A stretch of 46,019 bases of DNA from a virus. Shown here piece after piece: positions 27,830-35,710 of this stretch (position 1 is the stretch's first letter; every line of letters begins with the position of its first letter). The translations under genes and the position numbers were made by a program. The notes under the pieces are model-generated. The model saw only the letters and a program-made list of their open reading frames with translations, did no database searches and was not told the DNA's origin. Location: IMG/VR virus record IMGVR_UViG_3300020074_000034, positions 1 through 46,019 of that record. One strand, 5' to 3'.

Positions 27830-28086
27830 TGTCATACATCAGACGCAACACATCAAATACTCAAGTAAATCCACAGCCAACATATTCCACAATCACTTTG
27901 TATTCAGGAAGTGAAGGGTGGTCTACACGTACATATAAAGTGTGGACTGGAAATTATGTTGCAAGAAATTCTGACAACACAACCAGGACACCAGGAGTTT
28001 ACCAGAAAAGAAATGTGAATAATCAATCAATATCTCCAGGAACCTATCAAAGATATGATGTAAATAATACTGCAATAAATAATTGA
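27829..28086 (+). CDS. Small hypothetical protein with YQ(K/R) repeats (85 aa)
   Basis: The start at ATG 27829 overlaps the previous stop by one base (TAATG). The protein begins MSYIRRNTSNTQ and has a Thr/Tyr/Asn-rich body with PGVYQKRNVNN and PGTYQRYDVNN, a short internal repeat. There are no hydrophobic segments. I do not recognise a family. Tight coupling to the charged gene before it suggests joint expression. Confidence 0.65.
   Translation: MSYIRRNTSNTQVNPQPTYSTITLYSGSEGWSTRTYKVWTGNYVARNSDNTTRTPGVYQKRNVNNQSISPGTYQRYDVNNTAINN
28075..28081 (+). promoter_or_regulatory. Possible late promoter ATAAATA inside the 3' end of the 85-aa gene
   Basis: ATAAATA five bases before the end of the preceding gene and 52 bases ahead of ATG 28133. 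It matches the element used elsewhere but could be a chance hit in AT-rich sequence. Confidence 0.35.
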
Positions 28087-28132
28087 TCAAAGTAATCTAT
28101 ATCATCTCACTGTTGTTTGTAGATAAACACAT

Positions 28133-28330
28133 ATGAACACAAAAATCTGTCCTAAATGCGGGGCATGCTGGATTAATGATCAGCACCATTGGACTGGCAC
28201 AAATAAAAAAGGAGATGAAACTGAATTAGCAAATCTAGTTTGTGATAAATTTAAATATGATACCTGTATTAATCCATCAAAAGGTACAACAAAAGGAACT
28301 GGGTGGGAGGATAGACTAAGTAAATTATAA
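28133..28330 (+). CDS. Small Cys-rich, zinc-ribbon-like protein (65 aa)
   Basis: 65 residues beginning MNTKICPKCGACW, with a CPKC pair near the N-terminus and two further cysteines later (VCDKFKYDTC), plus HH at 18-19, consistent with a zinc-binding knuckle. It is Trp/Gly-rich at the end (KGTGWEDRLSKL). The partner or function is unknown. It lies in the interval between gp16 and gp17. Confidence 0.65.
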   Translation: MNTKICPKCGACWINDQHHWTGTNKKGDETELANLVCDKFKYDTCINPSKGTTKGTGWEDRLSKL

Positions 28331-28333
28331 ATA
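28326..28333 (+). promoter_or_regulatory. Perfect late promoter TATAAATA ahead of the small basic genes and gp17
   Basis: Exact late octamer containing the TAA stop (28328-28330) of the preceding gene. It is positioned to transcribe 28358-28683 and then gp17. Confidence 0.65.
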
Positions 28334-28357
28334 ATTTGCTACCAATTTTTACGAAAA

Positions 28358-28474
28358 ATGGCAAAGTCCGCAAATAAGGGCAAAAAAGGATCAACTGGAG
28401 GTCAAAAAAACTCCAAGCAAAATCAAGGGAATGCTACGGCAAACAAGGCAAAGAACGGGGGCAAGAAAAAATGA
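28358..28474 (+). CDS. Tiny basic Lys/Gly/Asn-rich protein (38 aa)
   Basis: ATG 28358 to TGA 28474, 38 codons: MAKSANKGKKGSTGGQ and then KNSKQNQG, ending NGGKKK. It consists almost only of K, G, N, A, S, Q and T, so is strongly basic and surely disordered. Support for its being real: a perfect late promoter 25 bases upstream and an ATGA overlap with the next start codon. Against: short length and no clear ribosome site. A DNA- or RNA-binding or packaged basic peptide is conceivable. Confidence 0.5.
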   Translation: MAKSANKGKKGSTGGQKNSKQNQGNATANKAKNGGKKK

Positions 28475-28683
28475 TTCCTCTAGTTTTAGCATCCGTTTTT
28501 ACAGCTACTCCTATGGGACCTGGACAAGTTCCTTACTTTATGAGAACGTGTGACAGAATACGTATTCATGATGCTAAAACAGGAACTAATTGGATCTTAT
28601 GTATCGACGGTGTTTATCAGTTTCCTAAAAATGGAAAACCCCAGGACAGAAGTTTGCCACAACATAAACAACAATTGATTTAA
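28471..28683 (+). CDS. Small hypothetical protein preceding gp17 (70 aa)
   Basis: Starts in an ATGA overlap with the tiny basic gene. The N-terminus MIPLVLASVFTATPMG is hydrophobic and could be a weak signal or membrane anchor. It is followed by a compact domain with CDRIRIHDAKTGTNWILCID and GVYQFPKNGKPQDRSL. I do not recognise a family. Conserved location beside the terminase would be needed to argue for a role. Confidence 0.6.
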   Translation: MIPLVLASVFTATPMGPGQVPYFMRTCDRIRIHDAKTGTNWILCIDGVYQFPKNGKPQDRSLPQHKQQLI

Positions 28684-28719
28684 TTTTACTTCAGTACTGA
28701 AAAAATTTAAGAAACACAA

Positions 28720-30396
28720 ATGAATGATAACACAGTATATCTTGGCAACCCCAATTTAAAAAAAGCTAATACTCAAATTGAATTTACCCAAGATCAAATA
28801 GAAGAATTTGTAAAGTGTACTAAGGATCCTGTTTACTTTGCAAAAAATTATATTAAAATTGTTTCTCTTGATGAAGGTTTAGTACCTTTTAACATGTATG
28901 ATTTTCAAGAGGATATGGTACGTAGTTTTCATACCAATAGATTTAATATTGCAAAACTACCAAGACAAACTGGCAAATCTACTACTGTAGTTTCATACCT
29001 GCTTCATTATATTATATTTAATCAAAATGTAAATATTGGTATTCTAGCAAATAAAGCATCCACTTCTAGAGAACTACTTTCTCGTTTACAACTTGCATAC
29101 GAAAATCTACCTAAATGGATGCAACATGGCATTCTTTCTTGGAACAAGGGTAATGTAGAACTAGAAAATGGATCTAAAATTCTTGCAGCATCAACTTCTA
29201 GTTCTGCTGTACGAGGAATGTCATTCAATATTATTTTTTTAGATGAATTTGCATTCGTCCCAACTCATATTGCGGAACAATTCTTTTCATCTGTTTATCC
29301 TACTATTTCATCTGGTAAATCTACAAAAGTTATTATTATTTCAACCCCAAATGGGATGAACATGTTCTACAAGCTCTGGCATGACGCTGAGAGGGGTAAG
29401 AACGAATATATAACCACAGAAGTACACTGGAGTCAAGTTCCAGGTAGAGACGCTGCCTGGAAGGCGCAGACAATTGCTAACACATCTAAACGACAGTTTG
29501 AACAAGAGTTTGAATGTAATTTTTTAGGATCTGTAGACACATTAGTTTCGGCAGCAAAGTTGAGGACTATGGTATATGAAGATCCTATTGAAAAAAGAAA
29601 CGGTCTTGATATCTATGAACCGCCGCAAAAAGATCATGAGTATGTAATTACAGTAGACGTTTCAAGAGGAACTAATAATGATTATTCTGCATTTATCGTT
29701 TATGATATTACAACTATTCCATATAAGATAGTCGGAAAATATAAAAATAATACGATAAAACCTTTATTATTTCCAAATATTATTGATACTATTGCTCGTA
29801 ATTATAACAAGGCATATGTACTAGTGGAGGTTAATGATATTGGTGGGCAGGTCGCAGATATTCTACAATTTGATTTGGAGTATGAAAATATTTTAATGTG
29901 TGCTATGCGAGGCAGAGCTGGTCAAATTGTTGGACAAGGATTTTCTCATAAATCACAATTGGGTCTTAAAATGACCAGTACAGTTAAAAAGACTGGTTGT
30001 TCAAACCTGAAAGCATTGATTGAAGATGATAAATTAATCATTCCAGATTATGATATTATTGCAGAACTTACAACGTTTATCCAAAAACATAATTCTTTTG
30101 AGGCAGAAGAAGGATGTAATGATGACCTTGCAATGTGTCTTGTTATATTTTCTTGGTTGGCAGTTCAACCGTATTTTAAAGAACTGACTTCAGATGATAT
30201 TAGAAAAAGAATATTTGAAGATCAGAGAGAATCTATTGAAGAAGACATGGCTCCATTTGGATTTATTTTAAATGGACTTACTGATGAAGAAACATTTATA
30301 GATAATAAAGGTGATATTTGGCAGAATGCATCTAAAGAAGATCAATTTAGATTAGATGAATATGGAGATATGCAATATATGTGGGAATATAGGTAA
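28720..30396 (+). CDS. gp17: Terminase large subunit gp17 (DNA packaging motor)
   Basis: 558 residues (T4: 610). ATPase domain: Walker A RQTGKST at residues 82-88 (an arginine-led variant, as in T4), Walker B IIFLDE at 171-176, and coupling motif IISTPNG at 206-212. The nuclease domain follows, with the first acidic residue in TVDVSRG (D313), then EVNDIGGQVAD and a C-terminal CNDDLAM acidic cluster, the RNase H-like metal site. It drives DNA translocation into proheads through the gp20 portal and cuts the concatemer. It overlaps the next small gene by one base. Confidence 0.97.
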   Translation: MNDNTVYLGNPNLKKANTQIEFTQDQIEEFVKCTKDPVYFAKNYIKIVSLDEGLVPFNMYDFQEDMVRSFHTNRFNIAKLPRQTGKSTTVVSYLLHYIIFNQNVNIGILANKASTSRELLSRLQLAYENLPKWMQHGILSWNKGNVELENGSKILAASTSSSAVRGMSFNIIFLDEFAFVPTHIAEQFFSSVYPTISSGKSTKVIIISTPNGMNMFYKLWHDAERGKNEYITTEVHWSQVPGRDAAWKAQTIANTSKRQFEQEFECNFLGSVDTLVSAAKLRTMVYEDPIEKRNGLDIYEPPQKDHEYVITVDVSRGTNNDYSAFIVYDITTIPYKIVGKYKNNTIKPLLFPNIIDTIARNYNKAYVLVEVNDIGGQVADILQFDLEYENILMCAMRGRAGQIVGQGFSHKSQLGLKMTSTVKKTGCSNLKALIEDDKLIIPDYDIIAELTTFIQKHNSFEAEEGCNDDLAMCLVIFSWLAVQPYFKELTSDDIRKRIFEDQRESIEEDMAPFGFILNGLTDEETFIDNKGDIWQNASKEDQFRLDEYGDMQYMWEYR

Positions 30397-30626
30397 TGGA
30401 TATTTCAGATTATTTTTCTTTAGAACACTTAATTTTTTCCCGTAGAAAATGTAGATCGTGTGGAAAAGAAAAAGATCTTATAGAAGATTTTTATCTTACC
30501 AGAAAAAATAGAGGGGCATTCCCATCAGCATATTCATATGAGTGTAAAAGCTGTACAATTAAACGAATTTCTACAAGTAGAGTAAAGAGTAAAACTTTAA
30601 CTATATGGGAATATCCAGACTGGTAG
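30396..30626 (+). CDS. Small zinc-finger protein downstream of gp17 (76 aa)
   Basis: 76 residues with two CxxC pairs (CRSCGKEK and CKSC) separated by about 28 residues, a treble-clef or HNH-like zinc-binding layout, but without the catalytic HNH histidines, so it is not an obvious homing endonuclease. The motif DFYLTRKNRG between the cysteine pairs is common in small phage and bacterial zinc proteins that often precede HNH domains. It is translationally coupled to gp17 by a one-base overlap. The function is unknown; a DNA-binding packaging accessory is one option. Confidence 0.75.
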   Translation: MDISDYFSLEHLIFSRRKCRSCGKEKDLIEDFYLTRKNRGAFPSAYSYECKSCTIKRISTSRVKSKTLTIWEYPDW

Positions 30627-30655
30627 TGTTCATGGGCAGTTTCCCCACTTAAAAA

Positions 30656-30672
30656 ATAAATATAAATAAATA
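30656..30672 (+). promoter_or_regulatory. Triple overlapping late promoter elements ahead of gp18
   Basis: ATAAATA at 30656-30662, TATAAATA at 30661-30668 and ATAAATA at 30666-30672 overlap in one run. This is the densest late element in the window, placed before the very abundant tail sheath gene (ATG 30706). Confidence 0.65.
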
Positions 30673-30676
30673 GTTT

Positions 30677-30690
30677 TGAGAAAAATCTCA
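30677..30690 (+). promoter_or_regulatory. Leader hairpin upstream of gp18
   Basis: TGAGA / TCTCA, a 5-bp stem with an AAAA loop, between the late promoter cluster and the AGAGG ribosome site (30692-30696). It may cap the 5' end of the sheath mRNA. Confidence 0.4.
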
Positions 30691-30705
30691 TAGAGGTAAT
30701 AAAAA

Positions 30706-33339
30706 ATGGCTTTAGCTTCACCTGGAGTACTTATTAAAGAAGTTGATTTTACAGCAACCGTTCAAGTTGCTGATCAAAATATTGGTGTTGTTGCTATTGA
30801 TGCTGAGAAGGGTCCTACTGATACTCTCACATATATATCTAGTGAAAGAGAATTGGTTGATTTATTTGGTTTGCCAAACGACTATAATTATGAATCATGG
30901 TTTGCTGCAAGCACCATTATTCAATATGGAGGAGTGGCTGCTATAATTAGACCAACTGGCGGTAACGTAAATCTTGGTTTAAATAACGCTAATATTCGTA
31001 AAAATGGTACTGTAAGAAACAATCTTCTTATTAAAAACAAAGAACATTTTCAATCACTTGAAGATGGTCAAAAATCATTTTTATTCACATCAAGAACAGC
31101 AGGCGAAAAATTTAATAATGGAATAAAAGTTGTAGTAGTTGATCATGGTGCAGATCAAATCATAACTCTTTCTGGTGCAACTTCAAATTATTTACAAATT
31201 ACTGTTGCTTCAGACTCATTCGCAATTAACGATTTTGTAAAAATTGAAAACGAATATTTTAAAATTACATCGGCTGCAACAGCTGTTACACTCGGAAACA
31301 GCACTGTATATAGATATGCTGTTCAAAATGCTCAAATTGGATCAACTCAAGCAGTTCATGCAGTTGGGGCAACAGTACTCAAGTGGACTTTTGCTGAAAA
31401 TGCTCTTGCAGCAAAATCTCTTGCTGAACCAAACGCTACTGACGAAATTGAGTTAACTGAATTAACTATTACTCTTAACAATGTAACTGGTCTTGCAGCA
31501 AATGATCATCTAAGAATTAGAAGAGTTCCTACTGGTGGCACAACAGTTATAACCGAAGAATTCGTAAAAATTGTAAGTGTTGATGGTGACACTAATACAG
31601 TTCTTGTTACAAGGGGTCAACTAGGAACATCTGCAATTGCATTTGATGATGATCAAGCTGGAGATGAAACTGGAGCTCCAACGATTACAGTTAAGAAATT
31701 TGATTTTGCACAAGCCTCCCCTACAGTAACTACGACTCTCAGTGTTGCAATTCCAACAGTAACTTTTTCTGGTGCTGTATCTGGACTTACGGTAGGTGAT
31801 TTAATTAAAACCACTGTAGGTGGATCAGTTAGATATGGAAACATTTATAGAATTGACGGTGCAAATTTCTATATAACTCTCTGGGATACTTCAAAGAGAT
31901 TTGCTGCTGGACAAACTTTAGTTAATGATGCAAACGTTACTTTATCAACAGTTGCAAGTGTTGTTGAAGATGATGTATATGCAACTCTAGAGTATGCACC
32001 AAATAGAAGATGGTTATCTCTTGCTCCACAACCAGGAACATCAGTTGCTACTTTGTCTAAAGGAGGGCGTTTTGATGAATTCCATATTGCAATTCTTGAT
32101 AGTACTGGAGCAATAAGTGGAACTCCACATACTGTCCTTGAAACTTTAACTTATGTCTCAAAGGCATCTGATGGTAGAAGTTCCGATGGAGACTCAACTT
32201 TCTTCAAAAAAGTAATTGAAAGTAATTCAACTAATATTTTTTGTGGTGACGATGATTTAGTAACCAAACTTACTGAAACTGTTGCATTTAAATACGTTGA
32301 CTCCGCCGGAGTTGTTCAAACTGGTGACGGAGATATTGGCGAAACAAGTCAAAATCAAGTATTTAGAATGTTCAAAAATTCTGATGGAACTCCTGTTTTT
32401 GGATTTGTGTTGAGTGGTGGTACAAATTATAATTATGCCACGGCGGCAAGTCAACTATCAGTAACAAATGCTCTTTCAACGTCTTATGACCTTGTAAGAG
32501 ATCCAGAAACTTTTGGTGATATTGATTTCTTAGTTCCAGGTAAAGTTACTGAACTTGGTGCAGTAAAATTAATTGATATTGCAGAATCAAGAAGAGATTG
32601 TATTGCTTGCATTTCACCAAGAAGAATAGATGTTATTAATACAGAGTCTACAACTGTAAAAACTGATGCAATTGTTGGATTTTTCAAAACTTTACCAAGT
32701 TCATCATTTGCAATTTTTGATTCTGGGTATAAGTACATATATGATAAGTATAATGATAAATATCGTTATGTTCCTTGTGGTGCTGACGTTGCTGGACTTT
32801 GCATTTCTACTACAATTAATGCAGAAACTTGGTTCTCTCCAGCTGGTTATAACAGAGGAAATCTACGTAATGCACAAAAACTTACATATTCACCAAAACA
32901 AGCAGAGAGAGATCGTCTTTATGTGAATAGAATCAATCCAATAGTTTCTTTCCCAGGTCAGGGTATTGTTTTATTTGGTGACAAAACTGCTCTTGCTTCT
33001 CCTAGTGCATTTGATAGAATTAATGTTCGTAGATTGTTTATTGAACTAGAGAAAAATATTGCAACTTTTTCAAAATTTCAACTATTTGAAATTAATGATG
33101 AAATTACCAGAAGTGGTTTTAAAGCAGCAGTTGAACCATACCTCAGAGGTGTTCAAGGTAGAAGAGGTATTTATGACTTCTTAGTTGTTTGCGATTCTTC
33201 AAATAATCCCCCTGATGTAATTGATCGTAATGAGTTTAAGGCTGAAATTTACATTAAACCAGCAAGAAGTATCAACTTCATTACAATCACCTTTGTCGCA
33301 ACGAGAACAGGTGTTTCTTTCAATGAACTAATTAATTAA
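30706..33339 (+). CDS. gp18: Tail sheath protein gp18
   Basis: 877 residues against 659 in T4. The N-terminus MALASPGVLIKEVDFTATVQ and the C-terminal block (RRLFIELEKNIATFSKFQLF; YLRGVQGRRGIYDFLVVCD; KAEIYIKPARSINFI) are diagnostic of gp18, whose C-terminal domain forms the contractile lattice. The extra length lies at about residues 150-340, where two beta modules (VKIENEYFKI...AQIGS...HAVGATV and FVKIVSV...TRGQLGT) resemble a module in the 2,133-residue protein. Good AGAGG ribosome site, late promoters and a leader hairpin precede it, consistent with high expression. Confidence 0.96.
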   Translation: MALASPGVLIKEVDFTATVQVADQNIGVVAIDAEKGPTDTLTYISSERELVDLFGLPNDYNYESWFAASTIIQYGGVAAIIRPTGGNVNLGLNNANIRKNGTVRNNLLIKNKEHFQSLEDGQKSFLFTSRTAGEKFNNGIKVVVVDHGADQIITLSGATSNYLQITVASDSFAINDFVKIENEYFKITSAATAVTLGNSTVYRYAVQNAQIGSTQAVHAVGATVLKWTFAENALAAKSLAEPNATDEIELTELTITLNNVTGLAANDHLRIRRVPTGGTTVITEEFVKIVSVDGDTNTVLVTRGQLGTSAIAFDDDQAGDETGAPTITVKKFDFAQASPTVTTTLSVAIPTVTFSGAVSGLTVGDLIKTTVGGSVRYGNIYRIDGANFYITLWDTSKRFAAGQTLVNDANVTLSTVASVVEDDVYATLEYAPNRRWLSLAPQPGTSVATLSKGGRFDEFHIAILDSTGAISGTPHTVLETLTYVSKASDGRSSDGDSTFFKKVIESNSTNIFCGDDDLVTKLTETVAFKYVDSAGVVQTGDGDIGETSQNQVFRMFKNSDGTPVFGFVLSGGTNYNYATAASQLSVTNALSTSYDLVRDPETFGDIDFLVPGKVTELGAVKLIDIAESRRDCIACISPRRIDVINTESTTVKTDAIVGFFKTLPSSSFAIFDSGYKYIYDKYNDKYRYVPCGADVAGLCISTTINAETWFSPAGYNRGNLRNAQKLTYSPKQAERDRLYVNRINPIVSFPGQGIVLFGDKTALASPSAFDRINVRRLFIELEKNIATFSKFQLFEINDEITRSGFKAAVEPYLRGVQGRRGIYDFLVVCDSSNNPPDVIDRNEFKAEIYIKPARSINFITITFVATRTGVSFNELIN

Positions 33340-33374
33340 TTTATTTCGTTAACAAAATCTAGGAGAAAACTAAA

Positions 33375-34025
33375 ATGGCTAGAGGTATTTCAGAATTTAA
33401 ATCTCGTCTTGCTAAAGGTGGGGCAAGGCCTAATCTATTCATGTGTAGATTAAATTTTCCAACCACTCTGTCCAATATTGTTGATATTACTGCTGTTGAT
33501 TCCGCTACTGATCTAACTGGTCAAGCTGAATTTCTTGTAAAGACCGCTCAACTACCAGCGTCTACCGTTGGTGTTATTGACGTTCCTTTCCGTGGAAGAA
33601 TGCTAAAGGTTGCCGGAGACAGAACCTTTGAACCATGGTCTGTTACTGTTATTAATGATGGTGCTTTCAGACTCCGCAAGGCGTTTGAAACCTGGTCAAG
33701 AGGTGTTAACGCTCTAACCGAGAACGTTTCACAACTTGGATATGGTTCTGGAGATCCAATTTCATATTGTGTTGACATGTCTGTGTTTCAACTCAGTAGA
33801 GATAACCAGACGCCAAGTAAAACACCAACTAATATGAATACTCTTGGTGAAGATGGTATGGAAGTTGTACGTGCATACAAATTTTTTGATGCATGGCCTT
33901 CTTCATTGTCTGCAATTGATCTTTCATACGAATCAAATGATCAGGTTGAAGAATTTACTGTAGAGTTTCAATATAATTATTATGAAGTAACTCAACCAAC
34001 TCTTGACACAGCAGTAGGATCATAA
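33375..34025 (+). CDS. gp19: Tail tube protein gp19
   Basis: 216 residues (T4: 163). It starts MARGISEFKSRLAKGGARPN then FMCRLNFP, typical of gp19; the core has AQLPASTVGVIDVPFRGRML and WSVTVINDGAFRLRKAFE. It ends with a strand-rich tail (VEEFTVEFQYNYYEV). It polymerises into the inner tail tube within the gp18 sheath. An AGGAGA ribosome site lies at 33361-33366, but no late promoter motif is visible just upstream, so it is probably read from the gp18 promoter. Confidence 0.95.
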   Translation: MARGISEFKSRLAKGGARPNLFMCRLNFPTTLSNIVDITAVDSATDLTGQAEFLVKTAQLPASTVGVIDVPFRGRMLKVAGDRTFEPWSVTVINDGAFRLRKAFETWSRGVNALTENVSQLGYGSGDPISYCVDMSVFQLSRDNQTPSKTPTNMNTLGEDGMEVVRAYKFFDAWPSSLSAIDLSYESNDQVEEFTVEFQYNYYEVTQPTLDTAVGS

Positions 34026-34031
34026 TAAATA
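34025..34031 (+). promoter_or_regulatory. Late promoter-like ATAAATA ahead of gp20
   Basis: ATAAATA whose first A is the last base of the gp19 stop. gp20 starts 27 bases after it. Confidence 0.6.
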
Positions 34032-34059
34032 GTATTTGATATAATCACGCTTATACTAT
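34029..34059 (+). promoter_or_regulatory. Inverted repeat that includes the gp20 start codon
   Basis: ATAGTAT (34029-34035) and ATACTAT (34053-34059) can pair perfectly over 7 bp with a 17-base loop. The right arm runs into the gp20 ATG (34058-34060) and the left arm overlaps the late promoter element. No clear ribosome site is seen. Confidence 0.5.
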
Positions 34060-35680
34060 GTCTCAACTATTTGGATTCTCAATTGAGGAGCGTAAGAAAA
34101 AAGAAAAACTGATTTCTCCAGCTCCTCCAAATAACGATGATGGCACCTCCGTAGTTGCGGCTGGTGCCTATTTTGGTCAATATATTGATATTGATGGTAT
34201 TCCTAAAAACAATAATGAATTTGAATTAATTCGTAAATATAGGGAAATTGCCTTGCATCCAGAGTGTGATAATGCTATTGATGATATTATTAACGAATCC
34301 ATTAGTAGTGATTTAGATTTTTGTCCCGTTAAAATTGAGTTATCTAATTTAGAAGTTAGTGATAAAATTAAAAAAATAATTAGAGAAGAATTTAATTATA
34401 TTATACGACTGATTGATTTTGATAGAAAATCTCATGAGATTTTCCGTCGTTGGTATATTGATGGAAGACTATACTATCATAAGTTAATTGATTTCGATAA
34501 CCCAAAAGAAGGTATTAAAGAGTTAAGATTTATTGATGCTCTTAAAATTCGTAAGGTAAGAGAAGTTATACGAAATAAAGATAATCAAATTGTTCTTAAT
34601 GGCACTGCAAGATTTGATTACGGAGATACTTTAGAATATTATCTTTATTTCCCTGCCGGATATAAAGCAGATCAAAATAAAGGAATTAGAATTACAAATG
34701 ATGCAATTACATTTGTATCATCTGGTTTAATGGACCATAATCATAATATGGTCATTAGTCATTTGCATAAGGCAATCAAGTCTGTAAACCAGTTGAGGAT
34801 GATTGAAGATTCTTTGGTTATCTACAGACTATCAAGAGCACCAGAACGTAGAATTTTTTATATTGATGTTGGTAACTTGCCCAAGATGAAGGCGGAACAA
34901 TACCTTAGAGAGGTTATGTCTCGTTACCGCAACAAACTTGTATACGACTCCGCAACAGGTGAAATTCGTGATGACCGCAAACACATGAGCATGCTTGAAG
35001 ATTTCTGGTTACCTCGTCGTGAGGGTGGTAGAGGAACGGAAATTACTACTCTCCCAGGCGGCCAGAATTTAGGCGAACTAGAGGATGTTAAATACTTCCA
35101 AAAGAAACTTTACAAGTCTCTCAATATTCCTCTGTCAAGATTGGAACAAGAAAGTTCATTCACTATCGGTAGATCTAATGAGATTACTAGAGATGAACTT
35201 AAGTTTGCCAAATTTGTTGGTCGTCTTCGTAAGAAATTTAGCGATCTTTTCTTAGATTTATTACGCACACAATTAATTCTAAAAGGTGTCTTTACTCCAG
35301 AAGATTGGAATAACATGAAAGAGAATGTTCAATTTGATTATATTTTTGACAATCATTTTGCAGAACTCAAAAATAATGAATTACTTACAGAACGTTTAAA
35401 TTCTGTAAATCTTGTAGAACCATATGTTGGCAAATACTTCTCCGCAGAGTATGTAAGAAAGCAAGTTCTTCAATTTACGGATGAAGAATGTGAAGATATT
35501 GATTTGCAAATTAAAAAAGAAATTGAATTAGGTATTATTGCAGATCCAAGTGCAATGATGGATCCTGCAATGGGTGGAGCACCAGCTGAGGGTCAACCTC
35601 CTCCAGCTGCTGGCGGCGATTTAGATACCGCCTTTGCAAGCGCAATTTCCTCATCAGATTATTCTAAAGGAAATATTTAA
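34058..35680 (+). CDS. gp20: Portal vertex protein gp20
   Basis: 540 residues, close to T4 gp20 (524). Conserved portal blocks are evident: ECDNAIDDIINESI near residue 70, RRWYIDGRLYYHKLID, DSLVIYRLSRAPERRIFYID near 255, the long helix with MKAEQYLREVMSRYRNK, and EITTLPGGQNLGELEDVKYF near 330. It forms the dodecameric ring through which gp17 packages DNA and around which the prohead initiates. The C-terminus is an Ala/Pro/Gly-rich tail (MDPAMGGAPAEGQPPPAAGG), probably flexible. The DNA of roughly 34860-35060 is visibly richer in G and C than its surroundings. Confidence 0.97.
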   Translation: MSQLFGFSIEERKKKEKLISPAPPNNDDGTSVVAAGAYFGQYIDIDGIPKNNNEFELIRKYREIALHPECDNAIDDIINESISSDLDFCPVKIELSNLEVSDKIKKIIREEFNYIIRLIDFDRKSHEIFRRWYIDGRLYYHKLIDFDNPKEGIKELRFIDALKIRKVREVIRNKDNQIVLNGTARFDYGDTLEYYLYFPAGYKADQNKGIRITNDAITFVSSGLMDHNHNMVISHLHKAIKSVNQLRMIEDSLVIYRLSRAPERRIFYIDVGNLPKMKAEQYLREVMSRYRNKLVYDSATGEIRDDRKHMSMLEDFWLPRREGGRGTEITTLPGGQNLGELEDVKYFQKKLYKSLNIPLSRLEQESSFTIGRSNEITRDELKFAKFVGRLRKKFSDLFLDLLRTQLILKGVFTPEDWNNMKENVQFDYIFDNHFAELKNNELLTERLNSVNLVEPYVGKYFSAEYVRKQVLQFTDEECEDIDLQIKKEIELGIIADPSAMMDPAMGGAPAEGQPPPAAGGDLDTAFASAISSSDYSKGNI

Positions 35681-35686
35681 TAAATA
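35680..35686 (+). promoter_or_regulatory. Late promoter-like ATAAATA ahead of the gp67-like gene
   Basis: ATAAATA sharing its first A with the gp20 TAA stop. A GGAG ribosome site follows at 35701 and ATG at 35711. Confidence 0.6.
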
Positions 35687-35710
35687 ATTATTGTATAACT
35701 GGAGTATATT

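Noticed and set aside
28690-28701. 12-bp palindrome TTCAGTACTGAA ahead of gp17 as an operator
   Set aside because: About ten such palindromes are expected by chance in 46 kb, and no second copy or flanking symmetry was seen.
30396-30626. HNH homing endonuclease after gp17
   Set aside because: Only the zinc cysteines are present; the catalytic HNH histidines and the usual length are missing.
34040-34045. TATAAT -10 box ahead of gp20
   Set aside because: There is no acceptable -35 at the right spacing, and the late element just upstream explains expression better.
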